Below, piece after piece: positions 17,683-27,857 of a stretch of DNA of 64,000 nucleotides. The stretch covers positions 1-64,000 of the forward strand of contig NZ_PYVW01000013.1 in the NCBI RefSeq assembly GCF_003056355.1. Direction: 5' to 3'. The position numbers and the translations under genes are program-made. Numbering within the stretch: the first letter of the stretch is position 1; each line of letters starts with the position of its first letter. The notes under the pieces are model-generated. The model had not been told where the DNA came from and made no database searches. It worked only from the letters and a program-made list of their open reading frames with translations. The stretch comes from Devosia naphthalenivorans. GTDB lineage: Bacteria; Pseudomonadota; Alphaproteobacteria; Rhizobiales; Devosiaceae.

Positions 17683-18330
17683 TCAGTTGATCACGACAAC
17701 CTTGGTGCCGACCGGCACGCGGGAGTAGAGATCGATGATGTCCTGGTTCATCAGGCGAATGCAGCCGGAGGATACATTGGTGCCGATGGTGTAGGGCTCG
17801 GTGGTGCCGTGCAGACGGAACAGGGTGTCCTGGCCGTTCTTGTAGAGATAGAGCGCGCGCGGGCCGAGCGGATTGGTGGGGCCGCCTTCGAGCCCGTCGG
17901 CATAGGGTCCGTAACGCTCGGGCTCACGCTGAACCATGTTGCGGGTCGGAGTCCAGCGCGGCCATTGGGCCTTGCGGCCGACCGTTGCGGTTCCGCGGAA
18001 TACCAGCGCTTCATTCTTGCCGACACCAACGCCATAACGCAGGGCACGGCCGCCTTCCATCACCAGATAGAGGAAGCGGTTGGGCGTATCCACCACGATG
18101 GTGCCTGGGCGCTCGGTGGTGATGTATGGCACTTCCTGGCGCCAGAATTGCGGATCAACCCGGCGGAGATCCATCGCCGGAATGGGGAATTTGTCGTCGT
18201 AGATCGCACCGTACATGGCCTGGTAGTACGGATCGATGCGCGGCTCTTCGACCACCGGATTGCGGGTGGTTGAACAGGCGGCAAGAGCAACGGCGGGGAG
18301 GCCAATCATGAAAAGACGACGAGAAAGCAA
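17683..18330 (-). CDS. L,D-transpeptidase, YkuD domain, likely lipoprotein
   Basis: A YkuD-fold enzyme, about 215 residues, that forms 3-3 crosslinks in peptidoglycan or anchors proteins to it in the periplasm. The active-site motif is clear: HGTTEPYTIGTNVSSGCIRL, with the catalytic cysteine at about residue 190. The N-terminus SRRLFMIGLPAVALAACS has a twin arginine and a lipobox, so export as a lipoprotein, perhaps by Tat, is likely. Start is uncertain: TTG 18330 follows AAGGGA, while ATG 18309 would remove the arginines. Length is normal for the group. The gene is alone, with a terminator downstream. Confidence 0.9.
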   Translation of the reverse strand: MLSRRLFMIGLPAVALAACSTTRNPVVEEPRIDPYYQAMYGAIYDDKFPIPAMDLRRVDPQFWRQEVPYITTERPGTIVVDTPNRFLYLVMEGGRALRYGVGVGKNEALVFRGTATVGRKAQWPRWTPTRNMVQREPERYGPYADGLEGGPTNPLGPRALYLYKNGQDTLFRLHGTTEPYTIGTNVSSGCIRLMNQDIIDLYSRVPVGTKVVVIN

Positions 18331-18605
18331 AGCAGTTCCCTTGGGAAAGCGGTGACGCAAACACTGTGTGGCCCAAGCCCTAAGCCGCGTTGCCGCTATT
18401 CGCTAGTGCAGGAAAGCCTCACTTTCGGAACGGCGCGCAGGAGTGTCGGTTCCTCGCCACAATGTGATGAATTTTCACTGTGGCTAAAAAGCAACTACAA
18501 ACCTAAGAGGTTGTTATAGCGGCGGTTCATCGGCGGGGCCAGGTGCATAATCCCGCCACGGCTGCGCCGCAATCATTGCGAACGAAAGCAAGCATGCTGC
18601 GAGAA

Positions 18606-18629
18606 AAGGCCCGGATCGCTCCGGGCCTT
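18606..18629 (-). terminator. Rho-independent terminator of pnp
   Basis: A perfect 10-bp stem AAGGCCCGGA / TCCGGGCCTT with loop TCGC, lying 25 bases past the pnp stop. T-rich tracts flank both sides (TTTTCTC on the minus strand, CTTTTATT on the plus strand), so it can act in both directions. Confidence 0.88.
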
Positions 18630-18654
18630 CTTTTATTGTGCTTCCAGTTTGCCG

Positions 18655-20802
18655 CTATTCGGCAGCGGGTGCTTCCGCAGCATCCTTGGTGATTTCCTTG
18701 CCGGTGGCCTGATCGACCACCTTCATGGAGAGGCGAACCTTGCCGCGCTCGTCGAAGCCCAGCAGCTTGACCCAGACCTTGTCGCCTTCCTTGACCACGT
18801 CGGTGGTCTTGGCAACGCGCTGTTCGGCCAGCTGGCTGATATGGACCAGACCGTCCTTGGCACCGAAGAAGTTCACGAACGCGCCGAAATCGGCGGTCTT
18901 GACCACGGTGCCCTGGTAGATGGCGCCCACTTCGGCTTCGTCGGTGATCGAGCGGATCCACTTGATGGCGGCTTCGATTTCCGATCCGTCCGAGGACGAA
19001 ATCTTGATCGTGCCATCGTCATCGATGTTGATCTTGGCGCCGGTCTTTTCGACGATCTCGCGGATCACCTTGCCGCCGGTGCCGATCACTTCACGGATCT
19101 TGTCGGTCGGGATCTTCATGGTTTCGATGCGCGGAGCGAACTCGCCCACTTCACCGCGCGAAGCGGAGAGCGCCTTGGCCATTTCGCCCAGGATGTGGAT
19201 ACGACCGCCCTTGGCCTGCTCGAGGGCGATCTTCATGATCTCCTCGGTGATGCCAGCGATCTTGATGTCCATCTGCAGCGAGGTGACGCCCTGGTCGGTG
19301 CCGGCCACCTTGAAGTCCATGTCGCCGAGGTGATCTTCGTCGCCGAGGATGTCGCTGAGCACAGCAAACTTCTCGCCTTCGAGGATCAGGCCCATGGCGA
19401 TACCAGCCACCGGGCGGGCCAGCGGCACGCCAGCATCCATCAGTGCGAGCGAGGTGCCGCAGACGGTTGCCATGGAGGAGGAGCCGTTGGATTCGGTGAT
19501 CTCGGACACGATACGGATCGTGTAGGGGAACTCTTCGACCGAAGGACGGATCGGGTTGATGGCGCGCCAGGCGAGCTTGCCATGGCCGATTTCGCGACGG
19601 CCGGGGGAACCCATGCGGCCAGCTTCACCCACCGAGTATGGAGGGAAGTTGTAGTGCAGCAGGAAGTTCTGCTTCTGGGTGCCTTCGAGCGAGTCGATAT
19701 ACTGCTCGTCTTCGCCGGTGCCGAGCGTGGCAACGACCAGCGCCTGGGTTTCGCCGCGGGTGAACAGCGCCGAACCATGGGTGCGGGGCAGGACGCCAAC
19801 TTCGGAAACGATCGGGCGAACGGTGGACAGGTCACGACCGTCGATGCGCAGGCCGGTATCGAGCACGTTCCAGCGCACGATCTTGGCCTGCAGATTGTGG
19901 ATCACTTCGCCGAGGTCTTCGGCGGAGACTTCACCAGCTTCGATCTTGGCGGCAAAGGCTTCCTTGACGGCCTTCTTTGCAGCGTCGACCGCAGCGTAGC
20001 GATCTTCCTTCTTGGTGATCTTGTAGGCCGCGCGCAGGTCGGCTTCGGCGACCTTGAGCACTTCGGCTTCGAGGGCGGAATAATCCGGAGCCTGGAAGTC
20101 GCGGGGTTCCTTGGCGGCAAGCTCGGCGAGCTTGATGATGGCCTGGATGACCTTGCGCGATTCGGCATGGCCGAACATCACGGCGCCCAGCATGATTTCT
20201 TCGCTGAGTTCCTTGGCTTCGGACTCAACCATCAACACGGCGTCTTCGGTGCCGGCCATGACGAGGTCGAGCTTGGATTCGCTGCGGCGATCTACGGCGA
20301 GATTGAGGACGTACTCACCATCGACATAACCGACGCGGGCAGCGCCGATCGGGCCCATGAAGGGAATGCCCGAAATGGTCAGGGCAGCGGAAGCTGCGAC
20401 CATGGCCAGCACGTCTGGGTTGTTTTCCATGTCGTGCTGCAGAACGGTGATGACCACCTGGGTCTCGTTCTTGTAGCCTTCGGGGAAGAGTGGGCGGATC
20501 GGGCGGTCGATCAGGCGAGACGTCAGGGTCTCGTTCTCGGTCGGACGGCCTTCACGCTTGAAATAGCCACCGGGGATCTTGCCAGCGGCAAAATACTTTT
20601 CCTGGTAGTTGACGGTCAGCGGGAAGAAGTCCTGGCCCGGCTTGGCGGACTTGGCGCTGACAACGGTCGCCAGCAGCACGGTTTCGCCAAGGGTAGCGAG
20701 CACGGCGCCATCGGCCTGGCGGGCCATCTTGCCGGTTTCGAGCGTCAGGGGCTGGCCGCCCCAGTTGAGCTCGACCTTGTGGTGATCAAAATTGATCGTC
20801 AT
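18655..20802 (-). CDS. pnp: Polyribonucleotide nucleotidyltransferase (PNPase)
   Basis: PNPase (715 residues) degrades RNA 3' to 5' with phosphate and is a core part of the RNA degradosome. Domains in order: first RNase PH domain, alpha-helical linker, second RNase PH domain ([15 protein letters not shown]-type FPPYSVGE), KH domain near 550-615 ([15 protein letters not shown]) and S1 domain near 620-690. A short Ala/Glu-rich tail follows. ATG 20802 was chosen because translation from there begins [16 protein letters not shown] as in the family; a GGAAAG lies upstream. It follows rpsO on the same strand, as in most bacteria. Confidence 0.97.
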   Translation of the reverse strand: MTINFDHHKVELNWGGQPLTLETGKMARQADGAVLATLGETVLLATVVSAKSAKPGQDFFPLTVNYQEKYFAAGKIPGGYFKREGRPTENETLTSRLIDRPIRPLFPEGYKNETQVVITVLQHDMENNPDVLAMVAASAALTISGIPFMGPIGAARVGYVDGEYVLNLAVDRRSESKLDLVMAGTEDAVLMVESEAKELSEEIMLGAVMFGHAESRKVIQAIIKLAELAAKEPRDFQAPDYSALEAEVLKVAEADLRAAYKITKKEDRYAAVDAAKKAVKEAFAAKIEAGEVSAEDLGEVIHNLQAKIVRWNVLDTGLRIDGRDLSTVRPIVSEVGVLPRTHGSALFTRGETQALVVATLGTGEDEQYIDSLEGTQKQNFLLHYNFPPYSVGEAGRMGSPGRREIGHGKLAWRAINPIRPSVEEFPYTIRIVSEITESNGSSSMATVCGTSLALMDAGVPLARPVAGIAMGLILEGEKFAVLSDILGDEDHLGDMDFKVAGTDQGVTSLQMDIKIAGITEEIMKIALEQAKGGRIHILGEMAKALSASRGEVGEFAPRIETMKIPTDKIREVIGTGGKVIREIVEKTGAKINIDDDGTIKISSSDGSEIEAAIKWIRSITDEAEVGAIYQGTVVKTADFGAFVNFFGAKDGLVHISQLAEQRVAKTTDVVKEGDKVWVKLLGFDERGKVRLSMKVVDQATGKEITKDAAEAPAAE

Positions 20803-21104
20803 GTTTTTCGTCTTTCCATTCTGCCGGCGGAGCGGGAACGCGGTGGCCATCAAGGCAAGAACCACGAACTCAACCGGTGCACCCACCCTGCCGCACACCC
20901 CATGTGTGAAGCGGGCTCAAAACAGGTGCTGTTTACGTCGGGCGAAGAACGAAACATGGGCAAGACAACAAGCAGCTCCCATGAAGGAGAGCGGCCAATA
21001 ATCCTGCCATGCTCCGGCATTCGCCGGCGGCGCCCGATCAGGGCGCCATTGCAGAGGCAGATGCGGAAGGAAAATCCCGCACCTGCAAATTCAAAGAACT
21101 ACGT
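20803..21104. promoter_or_regulatory. rpsO-pnp intergenic leader with hairpin
   Basis: A 302-bp gap with no gene. A perfect stem GGCGCCC / GGGCGCC with loop GATCA lies at 21029-21047 without a T-run. In E. coli the rpsO-pnp spacer holds an RNase III-cut hairpin through which PNPase controls its own messenger; this gap could serve the same purpose, which is inference. Confidence 0.45.
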
Positions 21105-21374
21105 TTAGCGACGCAGGCCGAGCTTTTCGATGATGGTCTTGTAACGGGAGTCATCGACCTTCTTGACGTAATCAAGCAGGGAACGGCGGGTCGAAACGAG
21201 CTTGAGCAGACCACGACGGGAATGGTTGTCCTTGTTGTGGCCCTTGAAGTGCTCGGTCAAATTGGCAATGCGCTCGGACAGGATTGCAATCTGCACCTCG
21301 GGCGAACCCGTATCGTTTGGCTTGATTGCATATTCCTGGATGAGTTCGGCTTTGCGCTCTGGCGTAATCGACAT
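21105..21374 (-). CDS. rpsO: 30S ribosomal protein S15
   Basis: S15 (89 residues) binds 16S rRNA early in assembly of the 30S subunit. The sequence is plainly S15: [21 protein letters not shown], then [20 protein letters not shown], then [12 protein letters not shown] 21374 gives the standard N-terminus [12 protein letters not shown]. It lies upstream of pnp in the usual order; truB and rbfA, often further upstream, are replaced by a sensor kinase gene. Confidence 0.97.
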   Translation of the reverse strand: MSITPERKAELIQEYAIKPNDTGSPEVQIAILSERIANLTEHFKGHNKDNHSRRGLLKLVSTRRSLLDYVKKVDDSRYKTIIEKLGLRR

Positions 21375-21510
21375 CGGATAGATCCTTAATTGGAGGATAG
21401 GGGTCGCCCCGGCCGGGATGTCGTCCAGGAGGGGCCGTGAAAACGCCAAAGGACCCCAGGGGGTCTAAGGCTGGGCTGCATATAGGGCAAAGTGCGCCAG
21501 AATGCCAGAA

Positions 21511-23214
21511 TTATTCAGCGGCAAGGTCCTGTTCGGGCTCAGGCTCGGGCGCCTGGACCGGATCGATCGAGGCCAGCGGAACGGCAAAGCGCCATTCGAT
21601 GCCATCGGCATGGCCGATGCGCTCGACTTCCGCATCGAGAGAGCGCGCCACCATGGTCTTGAGCACCGTCGTGCCAAAGCCCACCCGGGATGCCTCGGGC
21701 AGCGCCCGCGCCACGGTTTCGCGCCAGATCCAATGGAGTTTTTCGCCGGCAATGTGCCAGCGGACCGACAGCGTACCGTCGTCGCCGGCAAAGGCGCCGT
21801 ATTTGACGGCGTTGGTGGAGAGTTCGTGCAGCGCCATGCCGATGATCTGCGCGGCCTGCATGTTGAGCCGCACTTCGGGGCCCGAAAGGGTCAGGCGCCT
21901 GGTGTCCCTGGGGCTGAACGGCGCGATCTGGTTGGCGATGAGTTCGCCCAGCACCACGCCCTGCCGGCCATGGGTCAGCAGCAGATCGGTGGAGCGCGCG
22001 AGACCCAGGATGCGGCGCTCGAAATTTTCGACATAGGTGCCGACTTCGGTAGCGCCGCGTGCGGTCTGCTTGGCCATGGCGGCGATGACGGTCATCTGGT
22101 TCTTGGAGCGGTGCGCCACTTCGCGCATCAGGAAGCGCACCTCGGTCTCGGCGGCCTGCCGGTCGCGCGAGGCCTGCGCCAGCGCGTCGGAGACTTCGGC
22201 GATCTCCGAGATGGGATAGGGCTTGGCTTCCACCAATTCGCCAGCACCCAGCCGCCGGGCATCGCGCGCCAGGCCCCGCACCGAGCTGCCGATGCGCCGG
22301 CTGACCCAGAACAGGGCTGCCAGGATCAGGCCGAGCAGCAGGACAGCGCCCGCAATCAGCGACAGCATGGCCGTCAGCAGCGGCTGGCTGATGATCGATG
22401 CCGGCGCCCAGGCAACCAGCCGCCAGCCCGTCGCCGCCGATCGCTGGATCACGCCCTGGGCCGGACCGGAGCTGGTTTCGATGCGCCGCCAGCCCGTGGC
22501 ATAGGGCTGTTCCATGGCGTTGAACGGGGTGAACTGATCGCCGACATTGCCGCCATCAAGCGTTGCCGCGATGATCTGGCCGTCATTGTCGAGCAGCGCC
22601 GCGTTCCAGCCTTCGGGCAGGCTGTTGGTCGAGAGCGCGGAAGCAAAATTGCTGGCGGGCTGGTTGAGCGCGATCAGCTTCTTGCCTTCCGGCCCCAGAT
22701 CGACCGGCAGCAGGATATTGTAGACCCACACTTTCGAGATTGCGCCAAACACCAGGTCGGAAACCACGACTTCGTTGCTTTCGAAGGCTTCTTGCGCTGC
22801 GGCGATATCATTAGTCTGGACGCGCGGGCTGTCGAAGGGAACCCGCGTGCTGGCAAAGGTCGTATAATCGGGATCGACAACGAACAGATGGGTATCCGTG
22901 TCGACAAGGGCGAGCTTGCTGCGCGCATAAAAGCCGCGATAATCCCCCTCACGCAGTGCCGGCGAGGACGCCAGCACCCGCAGGGTGGTGATGTTGGCGG
23001 AAATCTCGCGCTCGACAGCCTGCACGCTTGAGCGTGTGGTCGCCAGGATAAGGGTTTCGAGGGTTTTTTCCTGGGCGGCTTCATTGCGCTCGATCAGGAC
23101 GCCTGCAAAGAGGAAGCTCGGCACGACGCCAACCAGCGCCAGGGCTGCCAGGTAGTAGATGATGGAGCGCCGCGCGCGCCGCTGGGGAGTCTTGCTGATA
23201 GTTGCCTCTGCCAT
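21511..23214 (-). CDS. HWE-family sensor histidine kinase with periplasmic sensor
   Basis: A 567-residue membrane kinase. TM1 lies at about 18-38, a periplasmic region resembling a dCache domain spans about 40-275, TM2 about 278-305, then HAMP (about 306-355) and the kinase core. The phospho-acceptor region EVAHRSKNQMTVIAAMAKQ, N-box ALHELSTNAVKYGAF and LHWIWRET are typical of HWE kinases, common in Alphaproteobacteria and often linked to PhyR general stress or light responses. No response regulator gene is adjacent, so the partner is unknown. It lies directly upstream of rpsO on the same strand. Confidence 0.88.
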   Translation of the reverse strand: MAEATISKTPQRRARRSIIYYLAALALVGVVPSFLFAGVLIERNEAAQEKTLETLILATTRSSVQAVEREISANITTLRVLASSPALREGDYRGFYARSKLALVDTDTHLFVVDPDYTTFASTRVPFDSPRVQTNDIAAAQEAFESNEVVVSDLVFGAISKVWVYNILLPVDLGPEGKKLIALNQPASNFASALSTNSLPEGWNAALLDNDGQIIAATLDGGNVGDQFTPFNAMEQPYATGWRRIETSSGPAQGVIQRSAATGWRLVAWAPASIISQPLLTAMLSLIAGAVLLLGLILAALFWVSRRIGSSVRGLARDARRLGAGELVEAKPYPISEIAEVSDALAQASRDRQAAETEVRFLMREVAHRSKNQMTVIAAMAKQTARGATEVGTYVENFERRILGLARSTDLLLTHGRQGVVLGELIANQIAPFSPRDTRRLTLSGPEVRLNMQAAQIIGMALHELSTNAVKYGAFAGDDGTLSVRWHIAGEKLHWIWRETVARALPEASRVGFGTTVLKTMVARSLDAEVERIGHADGIEWRFAVPLASIDPVQAPEPEPEQDLAAE

Positions 23215-23331
23215 GCCGCCCGCACGAGATAATGGACGAGCGCCGCTCGCTTGTCCCCACTCCTGGAGACAAGCATAGGTTCACTCGCCCGTTTCGGGCA
23301 ACAACAAAGGTTTAGCTAGCGGGGTCCGCCG

Positions 23332-23523
23332 CTAGTAATTTGTCGCGGGATCGCTGGCCGGGAAGCTTTCGTCGACGGCTTCATCCTGCTTGTCCCATTC
23401 GCTGGGCTTGTCGGCCTGCGATTCCTCGCCGGCATTGCGAACCTGGACCGGCGCATCCTTGGGGCCAGGTTTCTTGCCATTCTTCATGGCAGCGGCGTTG
23501 TCACTCTTGTTGGTATCGGTCAT
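23332..23523 (-). CDS. Small disordered protein of unknown function
   Basis: A 63-residue hydrophilic protein, rich in Asp, Glu, Lys, Pro and Ala, with no hydrophobic core; it is likely unstructured. The C-terminal part DEAVDESFPASDPATNY holds the [DE]xSFPASDP motif that I remember from small alphaproteobacterial proteins of unknown role. AAGGGGAA lies eight bases before the ATG, good support for a real gene. It is divergent from miaB with a 94-bp spacer and follows no obvious operon. Confidence 0.72.
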   Translation of the reverse strand: MTDTNKSDNAAAMKNGKKPGPKDAPVQVRNAGEESQADKPSEWDKQDEAVDESFPASDPATNY

Positions 23524-23617
23524 CTTGGATTCCCCTTATTGGAAGGGGAAACACCCTGACGGGCGCCATGGTTGCACTGGCTTTGAGTCTTGGCGCGTCC
23601 TCTGCTAAAGAGCCGAT

Positions 23618-25012
23618 ATGACCGAGACGCGCGCAAACACCAAAAAGCTCTTCATCAAGACCTATGGCTGTCAGATGAATGTCTATGACAGCGACCGCAT
23701 GGGCGATGCCCTGGCGCCGCACGGCTATGAGCCGACGCTGGACATTGCGCAGGCGGACCTGGTGCTGCTCAACACCTGCCACATTCGCGAGAAGGCCTCG
23801 GAGAAGGTGTTTTCCGAGCTGGGCCGGCTCAAGGAATTGCAGACCGAGCGGCGTGCCATGGGCGGGGACATGATGATCGGCGTGGCCGGTTGCGTGGCGC
23901 AGGCCGAGGGCGAGGAAATCGCCCGCCGCGCGCCCGTGGTCGACATGGTATTCGGGCCGCAGGCCTATCACCGGTTGCCGGACATGCTGGCCAAGGCCGA
24001 AGCGCAGCGGCAATTGCATCCGAGCATGAAGCGAGCGGTGATCGACACGGACTTCCCCGAGGAAGACAAATTCGAGCATCTGCCGCTGCCCAAAAAGGAA
24101 GTGACGATCAAGCGCGGGCTGACCGCGTTTTTGACCGTGCAGGAAGGCTGCGACAAGTTCTGTTCGTTCTGCGTGGTGCCCTATACGCGCGGCGCGGAAG
24201 TGTCGCGGCCGGTGGCGCAGGTGCTGGCGGAAGCGCGGGGGCTGGTGGAGGCCGGCGTCAAGGAAATCACGCTCCTGGGCCAGAACGTCAACGCCTATCA
24301 CGGCGATGACAAGGGCCGCAGCGTGGGCCTGGGGGAACTGGCTTATCGGCTGGCGGAAATTTCGGGGCTGGAGCGGCTGCGCTATACCACGAGCCATCCG
24401 CGCGACATGGACGATGCGCTGATCGCGGCGCATCGGGACCTCGATATCCTGATGCCCTATCTGCACCTACCGGTGCAGTCGGGTTCGGACAGTATTTTGA
24501 AGGCCATGAACCGGCGCCACACGGCGGCCGAATACATGACGCTGATCGAACGTATCAAGACGGCACGGCCGGACATGGCGCTGTCGGGCGATTTCATTGT
24601 CGGCTTCCCGGGCGAGAGCGACCAGGATTTCGAGGACACGCTGCGGATCATCGCCGATGTGGGCTATGCCTCGGCCTATTCGTTCAAATATTCGACGCGG
24701 CCGGGTACGCCGGGCGCCAATCTGGGCGACCAGATTGGCGAGGTGGTCAAGAACGAACGCCTGTGGCGGCTGCAGGAACTGGTCAACAAGCAGACGACGG
24801 CGTTCCATGCTTCATGCGTGGGCAAGACGCTGCCGGTGCTGATCGAGCGGCCGGGGCGCATGCCGGGCCAGGTGGGTGGGCGATCGCCCTATCTGCAGGC
24901 GGTGCATCTCAATGGCGGGACCGAGTTGATCGGGGCGATCCACCAGGTGGAGATCGTGGGCACGAGCACCAATTCGCTGGTGGGACAGTTAAGGCAAGCG
25001 GTGGCGGCTTGA
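23618..25012 (+). CDS. miaB: tRNA-2-methylthio-N6-dimethylallyladenosine synthase
   Basis: MiaB (464 residues) adds a methylthio group to i6A37 of tRNAs reading UNN codons, using two iron-sulfur clusters. The N-terminal UPF0004 domain has its three cysteines (TYGCQMN, LNTCHIR, VAGCVAQ), the radical-SAM core has C178-x3-C182-x2-C185 ([16 protein letters not shown]), and a TRAM domain ends the protein. Start ATG 23618 gives the usual short N-terminus before [11 protein letters not shown] weak AAAGAG precedes it. In many Rhizobiales miaB precedes phoH and ybeY; neither is here. Confidence 0.96.
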   Translation: MTETRANTKKLFIKTYGCQMNVYDSDRMGDALAPHGYEPTLDIAQADLVLLNTCHIREKASEKVFSELGRLKELQTERRAMGGDMMIGVAGCVAQAEGEEIARRAPVVDMVFGPQAYHRLPDMLAKAEAQRQLHPSMKRAVIDTDFPEEDKFEHLPLPKKEVTIKRGLTAFLTVQEGCDKFCSFCVVPYTRGAEVSRPVAQVLAEARGLVEAGVKEITLLGQNVNAYHGDDKGRSVGLGELAYRLAEISGLERLRYTTSHPRDMDDALIAAHRDLDILMPYLHLPVQSGSDSILKAMNRRHTAAEYMTLIERIKTARPDMALSGDFIVGFPGESDQDFEDTLRIIADVGYASAYSFKYSTRPGTPGANLGDQIGEVVKNERLWRLQELVNKQTTAFHASCVGKTLPVLIERPGRMPGQVGGRSPYLQAVHLNGGTELIGAIHQVEIVGTSTNSLVGQLRQAVAA

Positions 25013-25045
25013 GGCAGGCAAGCCCCGGATGGTTTAGCAACCGCA

Positions 25046-25075
25046 GTGTCATCCCGGCGTAGGCCGGGATCCATC
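25046..25075. repeat. Family C-like palindrome (left copy)
   Basis: GTCATCCCGGCGTAGGCCGG then GATCC, in the miaB-dnaJ gap. Its inverted partner at 25144-25173 could pair with it. Each also folds alone. Confidence 0.8.
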
Positions 25076-25143
25076 CTCCGATGGTTCGGCTGACTCAGAC
25101 AGACTTCGGGACGGCCACCTTGCGGCTGTGGCGTGATCTCGGG

Positions 25144-25173
25144 CTGGATCCCGGCCTGCGCCGGGATGACATT
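25144..25173. repeat. Family C-like palindrome (right copy)
   Basis: GGATCCCGGCCTGCGCCGGG then ATGAC, the reverse complement type of the copy at 25046-25075, about 70 bp away. The pair lies between the convergent miaB and dnaJ genes and may end both transcripts. Confidence 0.8.
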
Positions 25174-25260
25174 GAGTGTGTGGGAGGTGCGTGCCATTCG
25201 AGCGTAGCTCTCATGGCCTTGAGGCCTGAAATTGCTCCACTGGAGCGATTTTGAACGGCC

Positions 25261-26409
25261 TCAAGCCTCAAACATCTTCTTGAGCTTGTCGAAGAACCCG
25301 CCCGATGTGGGACTGGTTTCCTCTGTCTCCAGCCGCGCGAATTCTTCGAGGAGTTCGCGCTGGCGGCGGCTGAGGGCCTGGGGGGTCTCGATGTCGAGCT
25401 GGACATAGAGATCGCCGACATCCTTGGAGCGCAGTACGGGCATGCCCTTGGCCTTGAGGCGGACGCGCTGGCCCGGCTGGGTGCCTGCCGCGACCTTGAC
25501 CTTGGCGCGGGCGCCATCGAGCGTTGGCACTTCGAACTCGCCGCCGAGGGCCGCCGTGGTCATGGCGATGGGCACACGGGCATAAAGATCGGCGCCGTCG
25601 CGCTGGAACAGATCGTGCGGGCGGATGGAGATGAAAATATAGAGATCGCCCGGGGGTCCGCCGCGAACGCCGGCTTCGCCTTCATTGGCGAGGCGGATGC
25701 GGGTGCCGTCCTCGATGCCTTTTGGGATATCGACCGAGAGCTTGCGATTTTCCTGGCGGCGGCCCTGGCCACCGCAATCGGTGCAGGGCTGGTCCATCAT
25801 CTGGCCGCGGCCCTGGCAGACCGGGCAGGTGCGTTCGATGGTGAAAAAGCCCTGGGCGGCGCGAACCTTGCCGTGGCCGTTACATTGCCGGCAGGTGTGG
25901 GTGCCGGTGCCGGGCTTGGCACCCGAGCCATCGCAGGTGGTGCAGCCGACGAGCGTGGGCACGTCGATTTCCACCGTGCGGCCTTCAAAACTTTCCTCGA
26001 GGCTGATTTCGAGGTTATAGCGCAGATCGCTGCCGCGCAGCTTGGACGAGCCACCACCGCCGCGGCGTTGCCCGCCCATGAAATCGCCGAAGATATCGTC
26101 GAAGATATCGGACATCGATGAGCTGAATTCGGGACCGAAGCCCGCAGCGCCACCGCGGCCGCCGCCGTTTTCGAAGGCGGCGTGGCCGAAGCGGTCATAG
26201 GCGGCGCGCTTCTGGCCGTCCTTGAGGGTATCGTAGGCTTCGTTGATTTCCTTGAACTTGGCTTCCGCGTCGGCATTGCCCGGATTGCGATCGGGGTGAT
26301 GCTGCATGGCGAGCTTGCGATAAGCGCTCTTGAGCGATGCGTCATCGGCGCCCTTGGCGACGCCCAGCACCTCGTAGAAATCCTTTTTGGACAAAAACCC
26401 GTTCTCCAT
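25261..26409 (-). CDS. dnaJ: Chaperone protein DnaJ
   Basis: DnaJ (382 residues) delivers unfolded protein to DnaK and triggers its ATPase. The J domain with HPD lies near residues 10-70 ([10 protein letters not shown]), followed by a G/F-rich region, four CxxCxGxG zinc motifs ([32 protein letters not shown]) and the C-terminal substrate-binding domains. The N-terminus [16 protein letters not shown] is a few residues longer than usual. dnaK is not adjacent, unlike in most rhizobial genomes, so this may be a second or displaced dnaJ; the full domain set argues for a real DnaJ rather than CbpA. Confidence 0.95.
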   Translation of the reverse strand: MENGFLSKKDFYEVLGVAKGADDASLKSAYRKLAMQHHPDRNPGNADAEAKFKEINEAYDTLKDGQKRAAYDRFGHAAFENGGGRGGAAGFGPEFSSSMSDIFDDIFGDFMGGQRRGGGGSSKLRGSDLRYNLEISLEESFEGRTVEIDVPTLVGCTTCDGSGAKPGTGTHTCRQCNGHGKVRAAQGFFTIERTCPVCQGRGQMMDQPCTDCGGQGRRQENRKLSVDIPKGIEDGTRIRLANEGEAGVRGGPPGDLYIFISIRPHDLFQRDGADLYARVPIAMTTAALGGEFEVPTLDGARAKVKVAAGTQPGQRVRLKAKGMPVLRSKDVGDLYVQLDIETPQALSRRQRELLEEFARLETEETSPTSGGFFDKLKKMFEA

Positions 26410-26579
26410 GCGTTGCCGGTCGCGTCGCGCGCGCCCAGCCAAAATCTAAGCCCTAGATGGCAACAGACCCCACGACCCGCAAGGGGTCTGGGGCCGTTCG
26501 TGGCAAACCAAATGCTGCCCGCTCATAACAAGAGAGGGCGCCTGGGGCAATATTTCTGATTCGATGAGCGGCTTATGGC
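26410..26579. other. dnaJ upstream gap with hairpin
   Basis: A 170-bp gap. An 8-bp stem CAGACCCC / GGGGTCTG with an 11-base loop lies near 26464-26490, between the end of the esterase-like gene and dnaJ. It has no T-run, so its role as a terminator is weakly supported. No CIRCE heat-shock operator was seen. Confidence 0.4.
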
Positions 26580-27647
26580 TCAGCTCTGCCGGCTGGACAC
26601 GAAGGCTTTGCCCAGCACCTGGGCGACGTCGGTCTGGGCGAACAGCGCCTTGGTGACGATGACGCCCAAGCCGAAGAAGCCCTGGGTTACACCATCATAG
26701 GTCCAACAGTTGACGGGGGTGCCGGCGTGACGCAGCGCTTCTGCCAGCATTTCGCCTTCGGTGCGCAGGGGATCGATGCCAGCCAGGATGATGGTGGTGG
26801 GTGCAAGATTGCCCAGATCGTCGCGCGACAGCAGATCGATGCGCGGGTCCTTGATTTCCTCGCCATCCTCGAACAATTGCCGGAAGCGCCAGCGCATGGC
26901 GGGCAGGCCAATGGGCCGCGCGCGCTGGGTTTGGCCATAGGAGGCTGTCGACAGATCGCTGCCGGCGATCGGGTGGATCAGCACCTGGTGAACGGGCTGG
27001 CCGACATGCCCGTCGCGGGTGCGGATGGCAATGTTGGCGGCCAGATTAGCGCCGGCATCCTCGCCGACGACGGCCATCCGGCGCGGATCGGCGGTGAGAT
27101 CGCGCGCCTGGGCAAGTGCCCAGGTCCATGCCGTCCAGGCATCTTCATGGGCTGCCGGAAAGCGATGCTCGGGCGCCAGCCGATAGGCGACGGAAACCAC
27201 GATGGCGCCGGTGCGCCGCGCGATGGCGCGGGCCGAAGCATCATGGCTGTCGAGATCGCCGGTAACGAAGCCGCCGCCGTGGAAATAAAGGACCAGGGGA
27301 TTGAGGCGGCTCAACAGGCCAAGCGGGCGATAGATGCGCGCGGGCAGAGACTCGGCCTCGCCATTGGTGATTTCGATGTCCTCAGCCTCGACGCCATCCT
27401 CGCCCGGAGCGCGAGTCTGCAGCGCCAGGATCGCCTTGACCGCGTCGGCGGGTTTCGGCTGGCGGCGCGCCAGGGTGGGCGTCGAATATTCCAGCGGCCG
27501 CGCGCCAAGTTCGCCCAGCGTATCGAGGACATGCTTCATGTCGGCATCGAGCCGGTCCATGGGATCGCCACCCAGCACTTCGGACAGCCTGCCGATGGTA
27601 TCGGCAGGGGCGATTTCCGGTGTGGCGTCGGAATGGGAATCCGTCAT
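26580..27647 (-). CDS. Esterase/lipase-like alpha/beta hydrolase with lost catalytic residues
   Basis: A 355-residue member of the hormone-sensitive-lipase (acetyl-esterase) family by fold, but probably not an active esterase. The oxyanion motif HGGG is intact (LYFHGGGFVTGD) and the acid D292 is in AGIDPLRTEG. The nucleophile elbow, GDSAGG in the family, reads GEDAGA, so the serine is D197. The catalytic histidine (family GMIHGFF) reads GVTQGFF, so it is Q322. Both changes are clean codons in an intact frame. An N-terminal extension of about 75 residues precedes the hydrolase core. It could be a binding protein or have a different chemistry. GAGGT precedes the ATG at 27647. Confidence 0.8.
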   Translation of the reverse strand: MTDSHSDATPEIAPADTIGRLSEVLGGDPMDRLDADMKHVLDTLGELGARPLEYSTPTLARRQPKPADAVKAILALQTRAPGEDGVEAEDIEITNGEAESLPARIYRPLGLLSRLNPLVLYFHGGGFVTGDLDSHDASARAIARRTGAIVVSVAYRLAPEHRFPAAHEDAWTAWTWALAQARDLTADPRRMAVVGEDAGANLAANIAIRTRDGHVGQPVHQVLIHPIAGSDLSTASYGQTQRARPIGLPAMRWRFRQLFEDGEEIKDPRIDLLSRDDLGNLAPTTIILAGIDPLRTEGEMLAEALRHAGTPVNCWTYDGVTQGFFGLGVIVTKALFAQTDVAQVLGKAFVSSRQS

Positions 27648-27803
27648 GATGCGACCTCGCTAAAGCGTGATCGTTCCTTTGAGCGCCTAAAGGCGTCGCC
27701 AATTGGACCCAAACAAGGGCATTTTGCGGCGATGGGGGTGATGCCGGTTTAATGAGGCGGCCGCTCAAGGGTTCCAGCGGCGTGGCGCCTGCTGGTGAAC
27801 AAT

Positions 27804-27834
27804 CCCCTCGGATCAGGTCCGAGGGAGGTGGGTG
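27804..27834. repeat. Family D palindrome, single copy
   Basis: CCCTCGGATCAGGTCCGAGGG followed by AGGTGGGTG, in the gap between the esterase-like gene and the next minus-strand gene. It is the single-arm form of the paired elements at 38297-38400, 50449-50545 and 60020-60127. Confidence 0.75.
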
Positions 27835-27857
27835 AGAGAAGAAGCGAGCGTTGGCGC

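Noticed and set aside
18649..21108. 819-codon plus-strand frame opposite pnp
   Set aside because: Low-complexity shadow of pnp and its leader; no domain seen.
25046..25173. CRISPR array
   Set aside because: Repeats are palindromic, few, and unevenly spaced in opposite orientations; no cas genes in the window.
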